Positions 24,214 through 32,341 of a DNA stretch of 41,291 nucleotides are shown in pieces (the first letter of the stretch is position 1; every line of letters begins with the position of its first letter). The translations under genes and the position numbers were made by a program. The stretch covers positions 1 to 41,291 of the forward strand of contig JAJEPU010000029.1 of the NCBI GenBank assembly GCA_020686985.1, given 5' to 3'. The notes under the pieces are model-generated. The model was given only the letters and a program-made list of their open reading frames with translations. It was not told the DNA's origin and did no database searches. Source of the DNA: Brotaphodocola catenula (lineage in GTDB: Bacteria > Bacillota > Clostridia > Lachnospirales > Lachnospiraceae).

Positions 24214-25959
24214 TCACTTCACCTCCTCTTTGGAAAGCTGGGACAGACAGATCTCCTTATAAATCTCACAGGATTCAAGAAGCTCTGCATGAGTGCCACA
24301 GCCTGCCATCTTTCCATCGTCGAGAACAACGATCTGATCGGCATTCTTGATCGTCGTCGCACGCTGAGAGACGATAAAGACCGTCATACCGTCCGTGTTC
24401 TCCCGGATTGCATGGCGAAGCTTTGCATCCGTCGCAAAGTCGAGCGCGGAAGCACTGTCATCCATGATCAGAATCTCCGGATTTCTGACAAGCGCGCGCG
24501 CAATCGTCAGACGCTGGCGCTGACCACCCGAGAGATTGCGTCCGTTCTGCTCAATGAACAGATCCAGGTCCTTGCCCTTTCCGTCGACAAACTCTCTCGC
24601 CTGAGCAATGTCAAGTGCGCGGTAGATCTCCTCATCCGTCGCATCCTTCTTGCCCCATCTCATATTTTCACGGAGTGTTCCCTCAAACAGAACCGCCTTC
24701 TGCGGAACGACACCGATGCGATTGCGCAGATCTTTGAGTGCATACTCGCGCACATCCACGCCATCGATGCTCACACTTCCCTGACGCACATCGTAGAAAC
24801 GCGGAATCAGATTGACAAGTGAAGATTTTCCAGAGCCTGTTCCTCCGATGACGCCGATTGTCTGTCCGCGCTTCACGGTCAGGTTGATGTCGGTGAGGGA
24901 ATCCTCTTTTGCATTTTTATACGCAAAATCCACATGGTTGAAGACAACGGCATCAACAGGATTTGCCTCGGATTTTGCAGAATCTGCTGTCTTTGCATTC
25001 GGCACCTCCTTGATACTGCTTTCCGTATCGAAAACTTTGTTGACACGGTTTGCACACGCGAGTGCCTTGGAAATCGAGACAATCAGGTTTGCCATCTTGA
25101 TCAGCTCAACAAGAATCTGGGACATGTAGTTGACAAGAGCTACGGTCTGACCCTGGGTGATGATACCCTGATTTACCTGTTTTCCGGCAATCCAGACGAT
25201 CACGATCGTCGCACCGTTGATGATCACATAAGTCACCGGGTTCATCATTGCAGAAATCTTTCCTACAAAAATCTGCATATCAACAAGCTGGCTGTTCTCC
25301 TGATCGAAATTCTTGATCTCATCCTCCTGACGGTTAAATGCACGGATGACGCGCACACCGGTCAGGTTCTCTCTCGTCGAACGGGTCACGCTGTCGAGCT
25401 GTCGCTGTACCTTCTTATAAAGTGGCATACTCACAAGCATGATACCGAAGACTACGACACTCAGTGCCGGAATCGCGACAACAAACACAAGTGCTGCCTT
25501 CACATTGACCGTAAAGGCCATAACCATCGCACCGAAGACGATGAACGGGGAACGCAGAAGCAGACGCAGTGCCAGATTCAGTCCGGACTGCACCTGGTTA
25601 ATATCACTCGTCATTCGCGTGATCAGCGTCGCCGTTCCCATCGTATCCTGCTCGCTGTACGACAACATTCCAATATGTTTAAACAGATCTCTTCTCAGTG
25701 CTGTCGAGACTCCTACCGCCGACTTTGCAGCAAAATACTGCGCGGTCAGAGAACAGGTGAGTCCGATCGCAGCGAGAAGCAGTAAAAGTCCGCCCATCTT
25801 TACGATATAGCTTCCGTTCTGATCGCGGATGCCGACATCGATGATCTGTGCCATGACGAGCGGGACAAAGAGTTCAAAGCTGGCTTCCAGCATTTTGAAC
25901 AGCGGTGCAAGAATACTCTCGCGCCGGTACTCCTTTAAGTACTTCAGCAATCGCTTCAT
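24214..25959 (-). CDS. ABC exporter half-transporter, subunit with degenerate ATP site
   Basis: Type-1 ABC exporter of 581 residues, partner of the following gene. Six-helix membrane domain (about 15-320) and ATPase domain with Walker A GGTGSGKSS and canonical signature LSGGQRQRL. Walker B reads LIMDDSASALD, with aspartate in place of the catalytic glutamate, and the switch histidine is replaced by glutamine (IVSQRATT). These two changes, together with LSQGQ in the partner, place all the lost residues in one composite ATP site, the known pattern of asymmetric heterodimeric exporters such as BmrCD or TM287/288. An extended -10 promoter lies 55 bases upstream. No regulator is adjacent. Confidence 0.95.
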   Translation of the reverse strand: MKRLLKYLKEYRRESILAPLFKMLEASFELFVPLVMAQIIDVGIRDQNGSYIVKMGGLLLLLAAIGLTCSLTAQYFAAKSAVGVSTALRRDLFKHIGMLSYSEQDTMGTATLITRMTSDINQVQSGLNLALRLLLRSPFIVFGAMVMAFTVNVKAALVFVVAIPALSVVVFGIMLVSMPLYKKVQRQLDSVTRSTRENLTGVRVIRAFNRQEDEIKNFDQENSQLVDMQIFVGKISAMMNPVTYVIINGATIVIVWIAGKQVNQGIITQGQTVALVNYMSQILVELIKMANLIVSISKALACANRVNKVFDTESSIKEVPNAKTADSAKSEANPVDAVVFNHVDFAYKNAKEDSLTDINLTVKRGQTIGVIGGTGSGKSSLVNLIPRFYDVRQGSVSIDGVDVREYALKDLRNRIGVVPQKAVLFEGTLRENMRWGKKDATDEEIYRALDIAQAREFVDGKGKDLDLFIEQNGRNLSGGQRQRLTIARALVRNPEILIMDDSASALDFATDAKLRHAIRENTDGMTVFIVSQRATTIKNADQIVVLDDGKMAGCGTHAELLESCEIYKEICLSQLSKEEVK

Positions 25960-26013
25960 AACCTACAACCCTCCAGTAAAAATATCGTTACAATTCACCA
26001 ATACAGTGTTATC

Positions 26014-26022
26014 AGTATAGCA
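26014..26022 (-). promoter_or_regulatory. Extended -10 promoter of the ABC exporter operon
   Basis: Minus strand TGCTATACT (26022-26014), an extended -10 without a good -35 box, 55 bases before the first ABC gene. Confidence 0.5.
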
Positions 26023-26081
26023 CCGCATGCATAAAAAATCTAGCTACGATTATTATCTGAGTCTCATTATAAATTCTTTCT

Positions 26082-26216
26082 AGTTACTGTTCACGCATTG
26101 CGCAAACAGCAACGGATTTTGCCGATGCTTCGCATTCCAAATCGGCAAAATCTGCTACCACCACTGTATCATACGGCATTTTCAGTTCAGAAAATGCCTA
26201 CCCGTGTACAGTAACT
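26082..26216. repeat. 135-bp inverted-repeat element (MITE-like)
   Basis: Terminal arms AGTTACTGTTCACG (26082-26095) and CGTGTACAGTAACT (26203-26216) are inverted repeats with one mismatch. Inside are a perfect 12-bp stem GATTTTGCCGAT/ATCGGCAAAATC (26115-26126, 26141-26152) and a perfect 9-bp hairpin GGCATTTTC/GAAAATGCC (26175-26183, 26190-26198). Related pieces occur at about 34.1 and 41.2 kb. No coding capacity. It fills most of the 392-base gap between the divergent ABC and YihY genes. Confidence 0.75.
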
Positions 26217-26253
26217 CTTTCTGTCCGCAATTTGTGGGAATCGATGGGGATTC

Positions 26254-26282
26254 TTGTACTTTTTTTCTTCTCATGATAATAT
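26254..26282 (+). promoter_or_regulatory. Candidate promoter of the YihY/BrkB gene
   Basis: TTGTAC (26254-26259), 17 bases, TAATAT (26277-26282); an overlapping TATAAT at 26280 would have 20-base spacing. It lies 70 bases upstream of the start codon. Confidence 0.5.
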
Positions 26283-26351
26283 AATACTAATAATGTAATA
26301 CACACGGCACATACCCATTCAAGTGCCCGCAATCACCGGAGTAAATTATTT

Positions 26352-27191
26352 ATGATAATCAATCTGATCCTGCTATTTAAACGAGTTTGGAAAATATGGA
26401 AGAAATACACGGAGGATGAAGTCACCGTCTATGCGGCTCAGGCATCCTTTTTTATCGTGATCGCTTTTTTTCCATTTATTATGTTGCTTTTGACAACGCT
26501 TCAGTTCATCCCCAATGTCAACAAGTCTGACCTGCTGACACTCCTTGTGAAAATCATGCCAAACATGCTCGACTCCCTCGTCGTCGGGATTGTCGATGAC
26601 CTCTACATCAAGTCGCCGGCAACCATCCTCTCGCTCTCCGCAGTCTCGACGCTCTGGTCTTCTGCCCGCGGAATGCTCAGCATTGAGCGCGGACTGAATC
26701 GAATCTATGGAATCACAGAAAAGCGCAATTACCTTCTTCGCCGTCTGATCTGCTCATTCTACACGCTGATCCTCATGGCAGTCTGCGTCTTCGCGCTCGT
26801 GCTCCTCGTCCTCGGAAATGCGATCCACGCTCTGGCGGTTCGCCTGTTTCCATTTTTGAATCCCCTGCTCACCAATGTCATCAGTCTGCGAAACTTAAGC
26901 GCTCTCGTCCTGTTTTTTGCGTTCTTTGTGGGGCTCTACTCAGTTGTTCCTACTAAACATCAAAAGCCCCGAAATCAGATTTCCGGGGCTCTGTTTTCCA
27001 CCGTATGCTGGTTGGGATTTTCATACGGATTTTCGTTATACTTTTCAAATTTCAGCAACTTCTCGTACATGTACGGAAGCCTGACGGCGATCGTTCTGCT
27101 GATGCTGTGGCTCTATTTTTGTATCTGTATCCTGTTTATCGGGGCAGAAATCAACTGTTGCACAAGCCAGGACCTTACCAATCACAAATAA
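26352..27191 (+). CDS. YihY/BrkB family inner membrane protein (UPF0761)
   Basis: Membrane protein of 279 residues with six helices. Family marks are the N-terminal VTVYAAQASFFIVIAFFPFI, the central LWSSARGMLSIERGLNRIY, and the C-terminal GALFSTVCWLGFSYGFSLY with NFSYMYGSLTAIVLLMLWLY and GAEIN at the end. The family is widespread and was once mis-named ribonuclease BN; its role is not settled, with transport or envelope maintenance suggested. Transcribed alone, convergent with the bile salt hydrolase gene 43 bases away. A strong hairpin lies inside the coding region at 26965-26990. The ribosome site (GGAG, 12 bases off) is poor. Confidence 0.92.
   Translation: MIINLILLFKRVWKIWKKYTEDEVTVYAAQASFFIVIAFFPFIMLLLTTLQFIPNVNKSDLLTLLVKIMPNMLDSLVVGIVDDLYIKSPATILSLSAVSTLWSSARGMLSIERGLNRIYGITEKRNYLLRRLICSFYTLILMAVCVFALVLLVLGNAIHALAVRLFPFLNPLLTNVISLRNLSALVLFFAFFVGLYSVVPTKHQKPRNQISGALFSTVCWLGFSYGFSLYFSNFSNFSYMYGSLTAIVLLMLWLYFCICILFIGAEINCCTSQDLTNHK
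26965..26990. other. Terminator-like hairpin inside the YihY coding sequence
   Basis: AGCCCCGAAAT and ATTTCCGGGGCT pair over 11 bases with one bulged base and a 3-base loop, followed on the plus strand by CTGTTTT and on the minus strand by TTTTGATG. It encodes ordinary conserved residues (KPRNQISGA), so it may be coincidence. It could also act as an intragenic attenuator, or stop antisense transcription from the convergent gene. Confidence 0.5.
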
Positions 27192-27234
27192 TCTTCCAAT
27201 TTATTAAGATAAGCACAAAACCCATTTACCTGGT

Positions 27235-28227
27235 CTAATTCTGCTCGAGGATCTGCTCCCCCGTGATCAGCGGATAGCGGATCAGATCCTTTCCGTCCAG
27301 ATTTTCGCGGTGCATATGAACTGCCGTGATCTGGTGGTTTTCATACGTTGTATAATAGTAAATCCCCTTGCTCGCATTGCAGCAGGAAGTATAGAGCGTG
27401 ATCTCATATTTCCCATCTGCGACCTCACAGCATCCGCGTTGCTGATCCACCGATCCTAAAATGTGGAAAAACTGGCTGACACTCTCCTTCTCGGAATCTC
27501 CGGAAACAGCATGCATCTTTGTAAACGCGACCCGAACAAATCGGGACATCGACGAGAGATCTCCCGGAAGTCCAAGTGCTCCCATGCCACGGCTGTATGT
27601 GTGCAGAGAAAGCTCATCGGAAAACTGGTTGGTCGGCTGTTTGGGAGAGAGATGCATGTAGTTATTCAGCTGAAACATCTGCTGTTCAAACGGCGGATTG
27701 TTCGTCAGCGCCCCGACCGGATTGTCATAAATATGAAGCCCATCACTCATCGATTCCACGGTGATTGCCCCAGTCTCATCCGCAATGATCCAGTGCAGAG
27801 GAGACGTCGGAAGTCCCTCACTGAATGGCGTCTTCGTCAGATTGATGCGAGAAAGCAAAGTCTTCGCCTCCTCAAGCGTTGCACAATTTCCAAGAATCCA
27901 TGGGATGAACTCAAACTGCGTGATATTGTCTTTTCCTTCTTTTTCCTCCTGGTAAACGGCATTTCCGACGAAATTCAGTCCTGCCATTCCAAGTCCCTTC
28001 TCATTGATCGCATCATAGTAAAGCGGATACGCCCCCGCCACATGTGCCATTCCGATTATGGCATATTTTGTCTGAAACACATTTTCCTGTAAATTTCTGT
28101 GTGGATGACGGAGCACAAATCCATATCCTCTCGGTGTGATCGTCACCTCATCCCCGTAGGAAAACTCATAATCCAAAGTCCGTCCCATATAAAAATCTTT
28201 TGTCTGGTAGGTTACTGCTGTACACAT
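27235..28227 (-). CDS. bsh: Choloylglycine hydrolase family protein, probable bile salt hydrolase
   Basis: Ntn-hydrolase of 330 residues that would cleave the amide bond of glycine- or taurine-conjugated bile salts (penicillin V acylases share the fold). After removal of Met1 the nucleophile is Cys2 (MCTAVTYQTK), with Arg16 and Asp19 in GRTLD, the GLNFVGNAVY segment, and LTNNPPFEQQMFQLNNYM, which matches the substrate-loop asparagine region of bile salt hydrolases. Length equals the known enzymes (about 320-340). Start 28227 is fixed by the need for Cys2 and by AGAGG upstream; an ORF extension to 28299 would bury the cysteine. No signal peptide, so cytoplasmic. Penicillin V acylase activity is the main alternative. 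It supports an intestinal habitat. Confidence 0.9.
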   Translation of the reverse strand: MCTAVTYQTKDFYMGRTLDYEFSYGDEVTITPRGYGFVLRHPHRNLQENVFQTKYAIIGMAHVAGAYPLYYDAINEKGLGMAGLNFVGNAVYQEEKEGKDNITQFEFIPWILGNCATLEEAKTLLSRINLTKTPFSEGLPTSPLHWIIADETGAITVESMSDGLHIYDNPVGALTNNPPFEQQMFQLNNYMHLSPKQPTNQFSDELSLHTYSRGMGALGLPGDLSSMSRFVRVAFTKMHAVSGDSEKESVSQFFHILGSVDQQRGCCEVADGKYEITLYTSCCNASKGIYYYTTYENHQITAVHMHRENLDGKDLIRYPLITGEQILEQN

Positions 28228-28384
28228 CGTTTCTTCTTCCTCTCTTCTTCCTAAATTATTCGGGTGTGAGTTTTTTAATTTTTTATCCACCTGTTTCAAA
28301 GTGATATAACTCAGAGTGGATCTTCTCCTCCTCGCGTCGACTTAAACGTTATCGTGACGCAAGGCGGGTAAGGCAACGCAAACC

Positions 28385-29413
28385 CTACTCACACCCCAAC
28401 GCCTTCCCTATCATCTCAAACTCATCAAGACGAATACAGCTCTTGATTTCCTCTTTCTTCAATTTCTCCCGGCACTCCTGATAATCCATCCACCGAACAC
28501 TCTCGACTTCTTCATTCTGTAGTTTCAGATTTTCGATCTGAACCGGTTCCTGATACAGATAGACTGCGCTGATTTCATGATCTTTAAACGGCTGTCCGTG
28601 AAAAACTGCCTCGCTTTTTGCCTGATGCATGCCGATAAAATGAAGCTGATCGGCTGTCGCCCGAATTCCAAGCTCCTCTCTCAGCTCGCGCACTGCCGTC
28701 GGCAGATACTCCTCCCCCGCCGACAAATGCCCCGCTGATGAGATGTCATAGCACCCCGGATACGAATCTTTCTGCTCACTCCGCTTTTGAAGAAGCACAT
28801 CATATCCGCATCCGCCATTTGCATTCGGGCGAACCACCCAGATATGCGCCGTTCCATGCGGACTTCCGTCCCGATGCGCGACCCCCCGCTCCCTGCGAAC
28901 TCCGGTCTTTTCCCCTGTCTTTTCATCAAGCACATCAAAAAGTTCCATCTCTTTTCCATCGAGCGAAGCAGAAACCAGACCGCCATTTCCATCATAGACA
29001 AGCTTGAGCGAGAAAAAGTCAGATCTCTCATTTAATAATCGGAAAAAGATCTTGTCTCCCTCCCAGATGTTCAGTTTGAGCGCTTCCTCCTTATCGACCC
29101 ACGCAAGCTCGCCCTCGTCGCACGCAATCGGCTCTCCCGTAAATGCATCTGCGGTGAACAGCGACATATACTCTGTCTCACCATCTCCAGAAACAAAGGT
29201 CACAATCGCACGATACTTCCACGAAGTCAGCGTGTATCCAGTCTCCTCCCGGACTTCCCGAAGCACACACTCCTCCGGACTCTCATCCGCCTCAAAATGC
29301 CCTCCAACTCCGATCCATTTATCCTTATTTATATCATTCTTTTTTACGGTTCGGTGCAACATCAAATATTGACCGTCTTTCTCTATATAACACAAGGTGC
29401 TCAACGAGATCAT
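28385..29413 (-). CDS. Double Nudix hydrolase (MutT-like plus IPP-isomerase-like domains)
   Basis: Protein of 342 residues with two complete Nudix boxes. The first, GGHFEADESPEECVLREVRE with ETGYTL (from residue 37), sits in a MutT/8-oxo-dGTPase-like domain (1-140). The second, AGHLSAGEEYLPTAVRELRE with ELGI (from 227), sits in a domain (155-342) that opens MELFDVLDEKTGEKTG and has ERGVAHRDGSPHGTAHIWVV, the pattern of Idi-like Nudix proteins such as YfcD. Both boxes keep the metal-binding glutamates, so both could be active on nucleoside diphosphate derivatives. The two families are normally separate genes; here they are joined. Start 29413 follows AGGAG. It lies 157 bases upstream of the bile salt hydrolase gene on the same strand. 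Confidence 0.9.
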   Translation of the reverse strand: MISLSTLCYIEKDGQYLMLHRTVKKNDINKDKWIGVGGHFEADESPEECVLREVREETGYTLTSWKYRAIVTFVSGDGETEYMSLFTADAFTGEPIACDEGELAWVDKEEALKLNIWEGDKIFFRLLNERSDFFSLKLVYDGNGGLVSASLDGKEMELFDVLDEKTGEKTGVRRERGVAHRDGSPHGTAHIWVVRPNANGGCGYDVLLQKRSEQKDSYPGCYDISSAGHLSAGEEYLPTAVRELREELGIRATADQLHFIGMHQAKSEAVFHGQPFKDHEISAVYLYQEPVQIENLKLQNEEVESVRWMDYQECREKLKKEEIKSCIRLDEFEMIGKALGCE

Positions 29414-29519
29414 TTTTTCTCTATCTCCTCTCCACTGGCAAATTATTTCTTCTTGCCAATCTTGTCTCACCAAAAAGTGAACTACCCCGACTTAAAAAAT
29501 CCGGTTTCTTACATAGCAA

Positions 29520-29557
29520 ACAGCAAAAGGGAGCCGGTTTTCTGACTCCGACTCCCT
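29520..29557 (-). terminator. Terminator of the riboflavin operon
   Basis: Minus-strand 9-bp stem GGGAGTCGG/CCGGCTCCC (29556-29548 with 29537-29529, one U-G pair) followed by CTTTTGC. It is 114 bases after the end of ribH and ahead of the double-Nudix gene. Confidence 0.75.
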
Positions 29558-29670
29558 CCATTATATCACATACTCGCACACTCGTGCTAGCGCACTTATC
29601 GCGCACTTATTGCATATTTATCGCACGTTTATCTGCCCGATCACACAGGCGTGATAACTCTCTCTCCCTC

Positions 29671-30138
29671 TTATTTCTCAATCTCGCGAATCAGATTTAC
29701 CATCTCAATCGCACTCAGTGCACAGTCATATCCCTTATTTCCTGCCTTTGTTCCCGCACGCTCAATCGCCTGCTCAATATTTTCTGTTGTCAGGATACCG
29801 AAGAGAACCGGAATTCCGCTATCCAGAGATACGCTCGCGATTCCCTTTGATACCTCGTTGCACACATAATCGTAATGGCTTGTATTTCCGCGGATCACAG
29901 CACCCACACAGATGACCGCATCGTACTTTCCACTCTTTGCCATCTTCGACGCGATCAGCGGAATCTCAAATGCTCCCGGCACCCACGCAACATCAACCTG
30001 CGCCTCGTCCACGTTGTGACGTTTAAGACCGTCGAGTGCACCACCGACAAGCTTGTTCGTGATAAACTCATTGAAACGGCTTGCTACGATTCCCACACGA
30101 ATTCCCTCTGCTACTACTTTTCCTTCCAGTACTCTCAT
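29671..30138 (-). CDS. ribH: 6,7-dimethyl-8-ribityllumazine synthase
   Basis: Penultimate enzyme of riboflavin synthesis, 155 residues. It joins 5-amino-6-ribitylaminouracil and 3,4-dihydroxy-2-butanone 4-phosphate, forming a pentameric or icosahedral shell in the cytosol. Motifs: [43 protein letters not shown] with the catalytic histidine, VPGAFE-type substrate loop and [23 protein letters not shown] 30138 has GGAGG 8 bases upstream. Last gene of ribD-ribE-ribBA-ribH; 173 bases of A/G-rich spacer separate it from ribBA. Confidence 0.98.
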   Translation of the reverse strand: MRVLEGKVVAEGIRVGIVASRFNEFITNKLVGGALDGLKRHNVDEAQVDVAWVPGAFEIPLIASKMAKSGKYDAVICVGAVIRGNTSHYDYVCNEVSKGIASVSLDSGIPVLFGILTTENIEQAIERAGTKAGNKGYDCALSAIEMVNLIREIEK

Positions 30139-30311
30139 GATTATTTCCTCCATTTTCTTGTTTTCTTCATCTTTTCTTGTTTTCACAATTTTTTATCTCA
30201 TTTTCTATTTGATTACTTTTTTATTACTGTCTGCTTTCTGATTTCTAAGTTTTTTATTTTTTCGAATCTTTGAGTTTCTAAGCAGGTTTACACGAATACT
30301 CTCTCCATGTC

Positions 30312-31526
30312 TTAAATATTTAACAGATGTCCCATTCTCTGCTGTTTGGTCTTCAGGTAAAACCGGTCATAGCGCGTCGCCTGCATCTCGATCGGAACCC
30401 GCTTTGTAATCTTCATTCCAAACTCTTCCAATTGGTAAACCTTATCCGGATTGTTCGTCAGAAGATTCAGGCTCTTTACGCCGAGATCACGAAGAATCTG
30501 CGCTCCGATGTAGTATTCTCTCTCATCTCCACCAAATCCGAGTGCCAGATTTGCCTCAAGCGTATCCATGCCTTTTTCCTGAAGCTCATAGGCTCTGAGC
30601 TTATTGATCAGACCGATTCCACGTCCTTCCTGACGCATATAGAGCAGAATTCCGCGTCCCTCTTTCTCAATCTGCGTCATTGCCGACGCAAACTGCTGTC
30701 CACAGTCACAGCGCAGAGAGCCAAACACATCTCCTGTCAGACATTCCGAGTGAACACGACAAAGCACATCCTTCCCATCTCCGATCTCGCCCTTCACAAG
30801 CGCAACGTGATGCTCTCCATTTAAGCGATTCACATAACCGTAAGCCGTAAATTCGCCGTATTTCGTCGGCATCTTTGTCACAGTCACTCGGTCAATCAGA
30901 CAATCATGGATCTTTCGATATTCCTGAAGATCCTTGATTGTAATAAAGGTGAGATTCCATTTTTTCGCGAGTTCCCGAAGCTCTCCGGTTCGCATCATCG
31001 TACCATCCTCTCTCATGATCTCACAGCAAAGTCCGCAGGCTTTAAGTCCCGCAAGACGACACAGATCCACAGTCGCCTCGGTGTGACCATTTCTCTCAAG
31101 CACACCATTTTTCTTTGCAAGAAGCGGAAACATATGACCCGGTCGTCTGAAATCCTCCGGTTTTGCATTCTCCGCGATGCAACACATCGCTGTCATTGAG
31201 CGCTCCTTTGCCGAAATTCCTGTTGTCGTCGTGATCGCATCGATTGAGACTGTAAACGCTGTTTCATGATTGTCGGTATTGTTAGCAACCATCTGTGGAA
31301 TCTGAAGTTTTCTTACATATTCCTCCGACATCGGCATACAGATCAGTCCTTTTCCGTGTGTCGCCATGAAATTAATGTTCTCTGTCGTCGCAAATTCTCC
31401 TGCACAGATGAAATCTCCCTCATTTTCCCGATCTGGATCATCCGTCACCAGAATAATTTTTCCCGCGCGAAGATCCTCAAGTGCCTGCTCAATCGTATCA
31501 AACTTCTCTGTCTGTTTTATTTCCAT
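30312..31526 (-). CDS. ribBA: Bifunctional DHBP synthase / GTP cyclohydrolase II
   Basis: Fusion enzyme of 404 residues supplying both precursors of riboflavin. Residues 1-200 are 3,4-dihydroxy-2-butanone-4-phosphate synthase ([45 protein letters not shown]). Residues 205-400 are GTP cyclohydrolase II with zinc ligands in [19 protein letters not shown], then [20 protein letters not shown] and LLTNNPDKV. Both active sites look intact. Start 31526 has GGAGG 8 bases upstream. Third gene of the rib operon under the FMN riboswitch. The untranslated stretch ahead of it has tandem GAATTCAAG repeats near 31598-31617. Confidence 0.98.
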   Translation of the reverse strand: MEIKQTEKFDTIEQALEDLRAGKIILVTDDPDRENEGDFICAGEFATTENINFMATHGKGLICMPMSEEYVRKLQIPQMVANNTDNHETAFTVSIDAITTTTGISAKERSMTAMCCIAENAKPEDFRRPGHMFPLLAKKNGVLERNGHTEATVDLCRLAGLKACGLCCEIMREDGTMMRTGELRELAKKWNLTFITIKDLQEYRKIHDCLIDRVTVTKMPTKYGEFTAYGYVNRLNGEHHVALVKGEIGDGKDVLCRVHSECLTGDVFGSLRCDCGQQFASAMTQIEKEGRGILLYMRQEGRGIGLINKLRAYELQEKGMDTLEANLALGFGGDEREYYIGAQILRDLGVKSLNLLTNNPDKVYQLEEFGMKITKRVPIEMQATRYDRFYLKTKQQRMGHLLNI

Positions 31527-31631
31527 CGCTGTTTCCTCCACCTTTTTTCTTTATTCAAATTTCTTTATCCAGGTCCAAGCAACGAATTCTCAATAAATCC
31601 TTGAATTCTTGAATTCTTTTAAAAAATCCTT

Positions 31632-32315
31632 TTAAAATCCATATTTTTCAAGAAATTCTCTTGTCAGTCCACCACCATCTGTTCCACCTTTGGCTTCATC
31701 AGCTTGATCGGTCTTACTGGCTCCATTTTCTGTCGTGAGAAGACGCTCCACATATTTTCCAATCAGATCTGTTTCCAGATTGACCAGATCGCCTCTCTTT
31801 CGCTCCCCAAGTGTCGTCACCTGGGCGGTGTGCGGAATGATTGAGACAGAAAAATCTGTCGTTCCAACTTTAGCCACTGTCAGGCTGATTCCATCAATCG
31901 CGATCGACCCTTTTTCCACAATATAGCGCAAAAGTCTGGAACTTGCCTGAATTGTGTACCAGACAGCATTGTCATCTTTCCAAATCTCCTCAATCCGTCC
32001 AGTTCCATCGATATGACCGGAAACCATATGACCACCAAATCGTCCTCCCGCAAGCATCGCCCGCTCCAAATTTACCCGTTTCCCCGGTTTGGCATCTGAT
32101 AATGAAGAGCGGTTCAGTGTCTCATGCATCACATCCGCCGTGAAGCGATTTTTCTGAAACGAGGTTACCGTCAGGCAGACTCCATTGACGGCAATGCTGT
32201 CTCCCAGATGCACATCCTCTAAAATGTGATCTGCACAGATCTCAAGGACTGCGGAGTGTGTGCCTTTTCTGACTGCGATCACACTTCCAACCTCCTCTAT
32301 AATTCCTGTAAACAC
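31632..32315 (-). CDS. ribE: Riboflavin synthase alpha chain
   Basis: Final step of riboflavin synthesis: dismutation of two lumazines into riboflavin. It has 227 residues in two homologous lumazine-binding barrels: FTGIIEEVGSV...GDSIAVNGVCLTVTSF in the first and GGHMVSGHIDGTGRIEEIW...GSIAIDGISLTVAKVG in the second. The C-terminus carries an extra hydrophilic tail (KTDQADEAKGGTDGGGLTRE) before the last helix. I placed the start at a GTG, 32315, because GAGG precedes it by 5 bases and the family begins MFTGIIEE; the reading from 32336 adds residues not found in the family. Twenty-six bases after ribD. Confidence 0.97.
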   Translation of the reverse strand: MFTGIIEEVGSVIAVRKGTHSAVLEICADHILEDVHLGDSIAVNGVCLTVTSFQKNRFTADVMHETLNRSSLSDAKPGKRVNLERAMLAGGRFGGHMVSGHIDGTGRIEEIWKDDNAVWYTIQASSRLLRYIVEKGSIAIDGISLTVAKVGTTDFSVSIIPHTAQVTTLGERKRGDLVNLETDLIGKYVERLLTTENGASKTDQADEAKGGTDGGGLTREFLEKYGF

Positions 32316-32341
32316 GTTTTCCTCATCTCCTCTCATTCACA

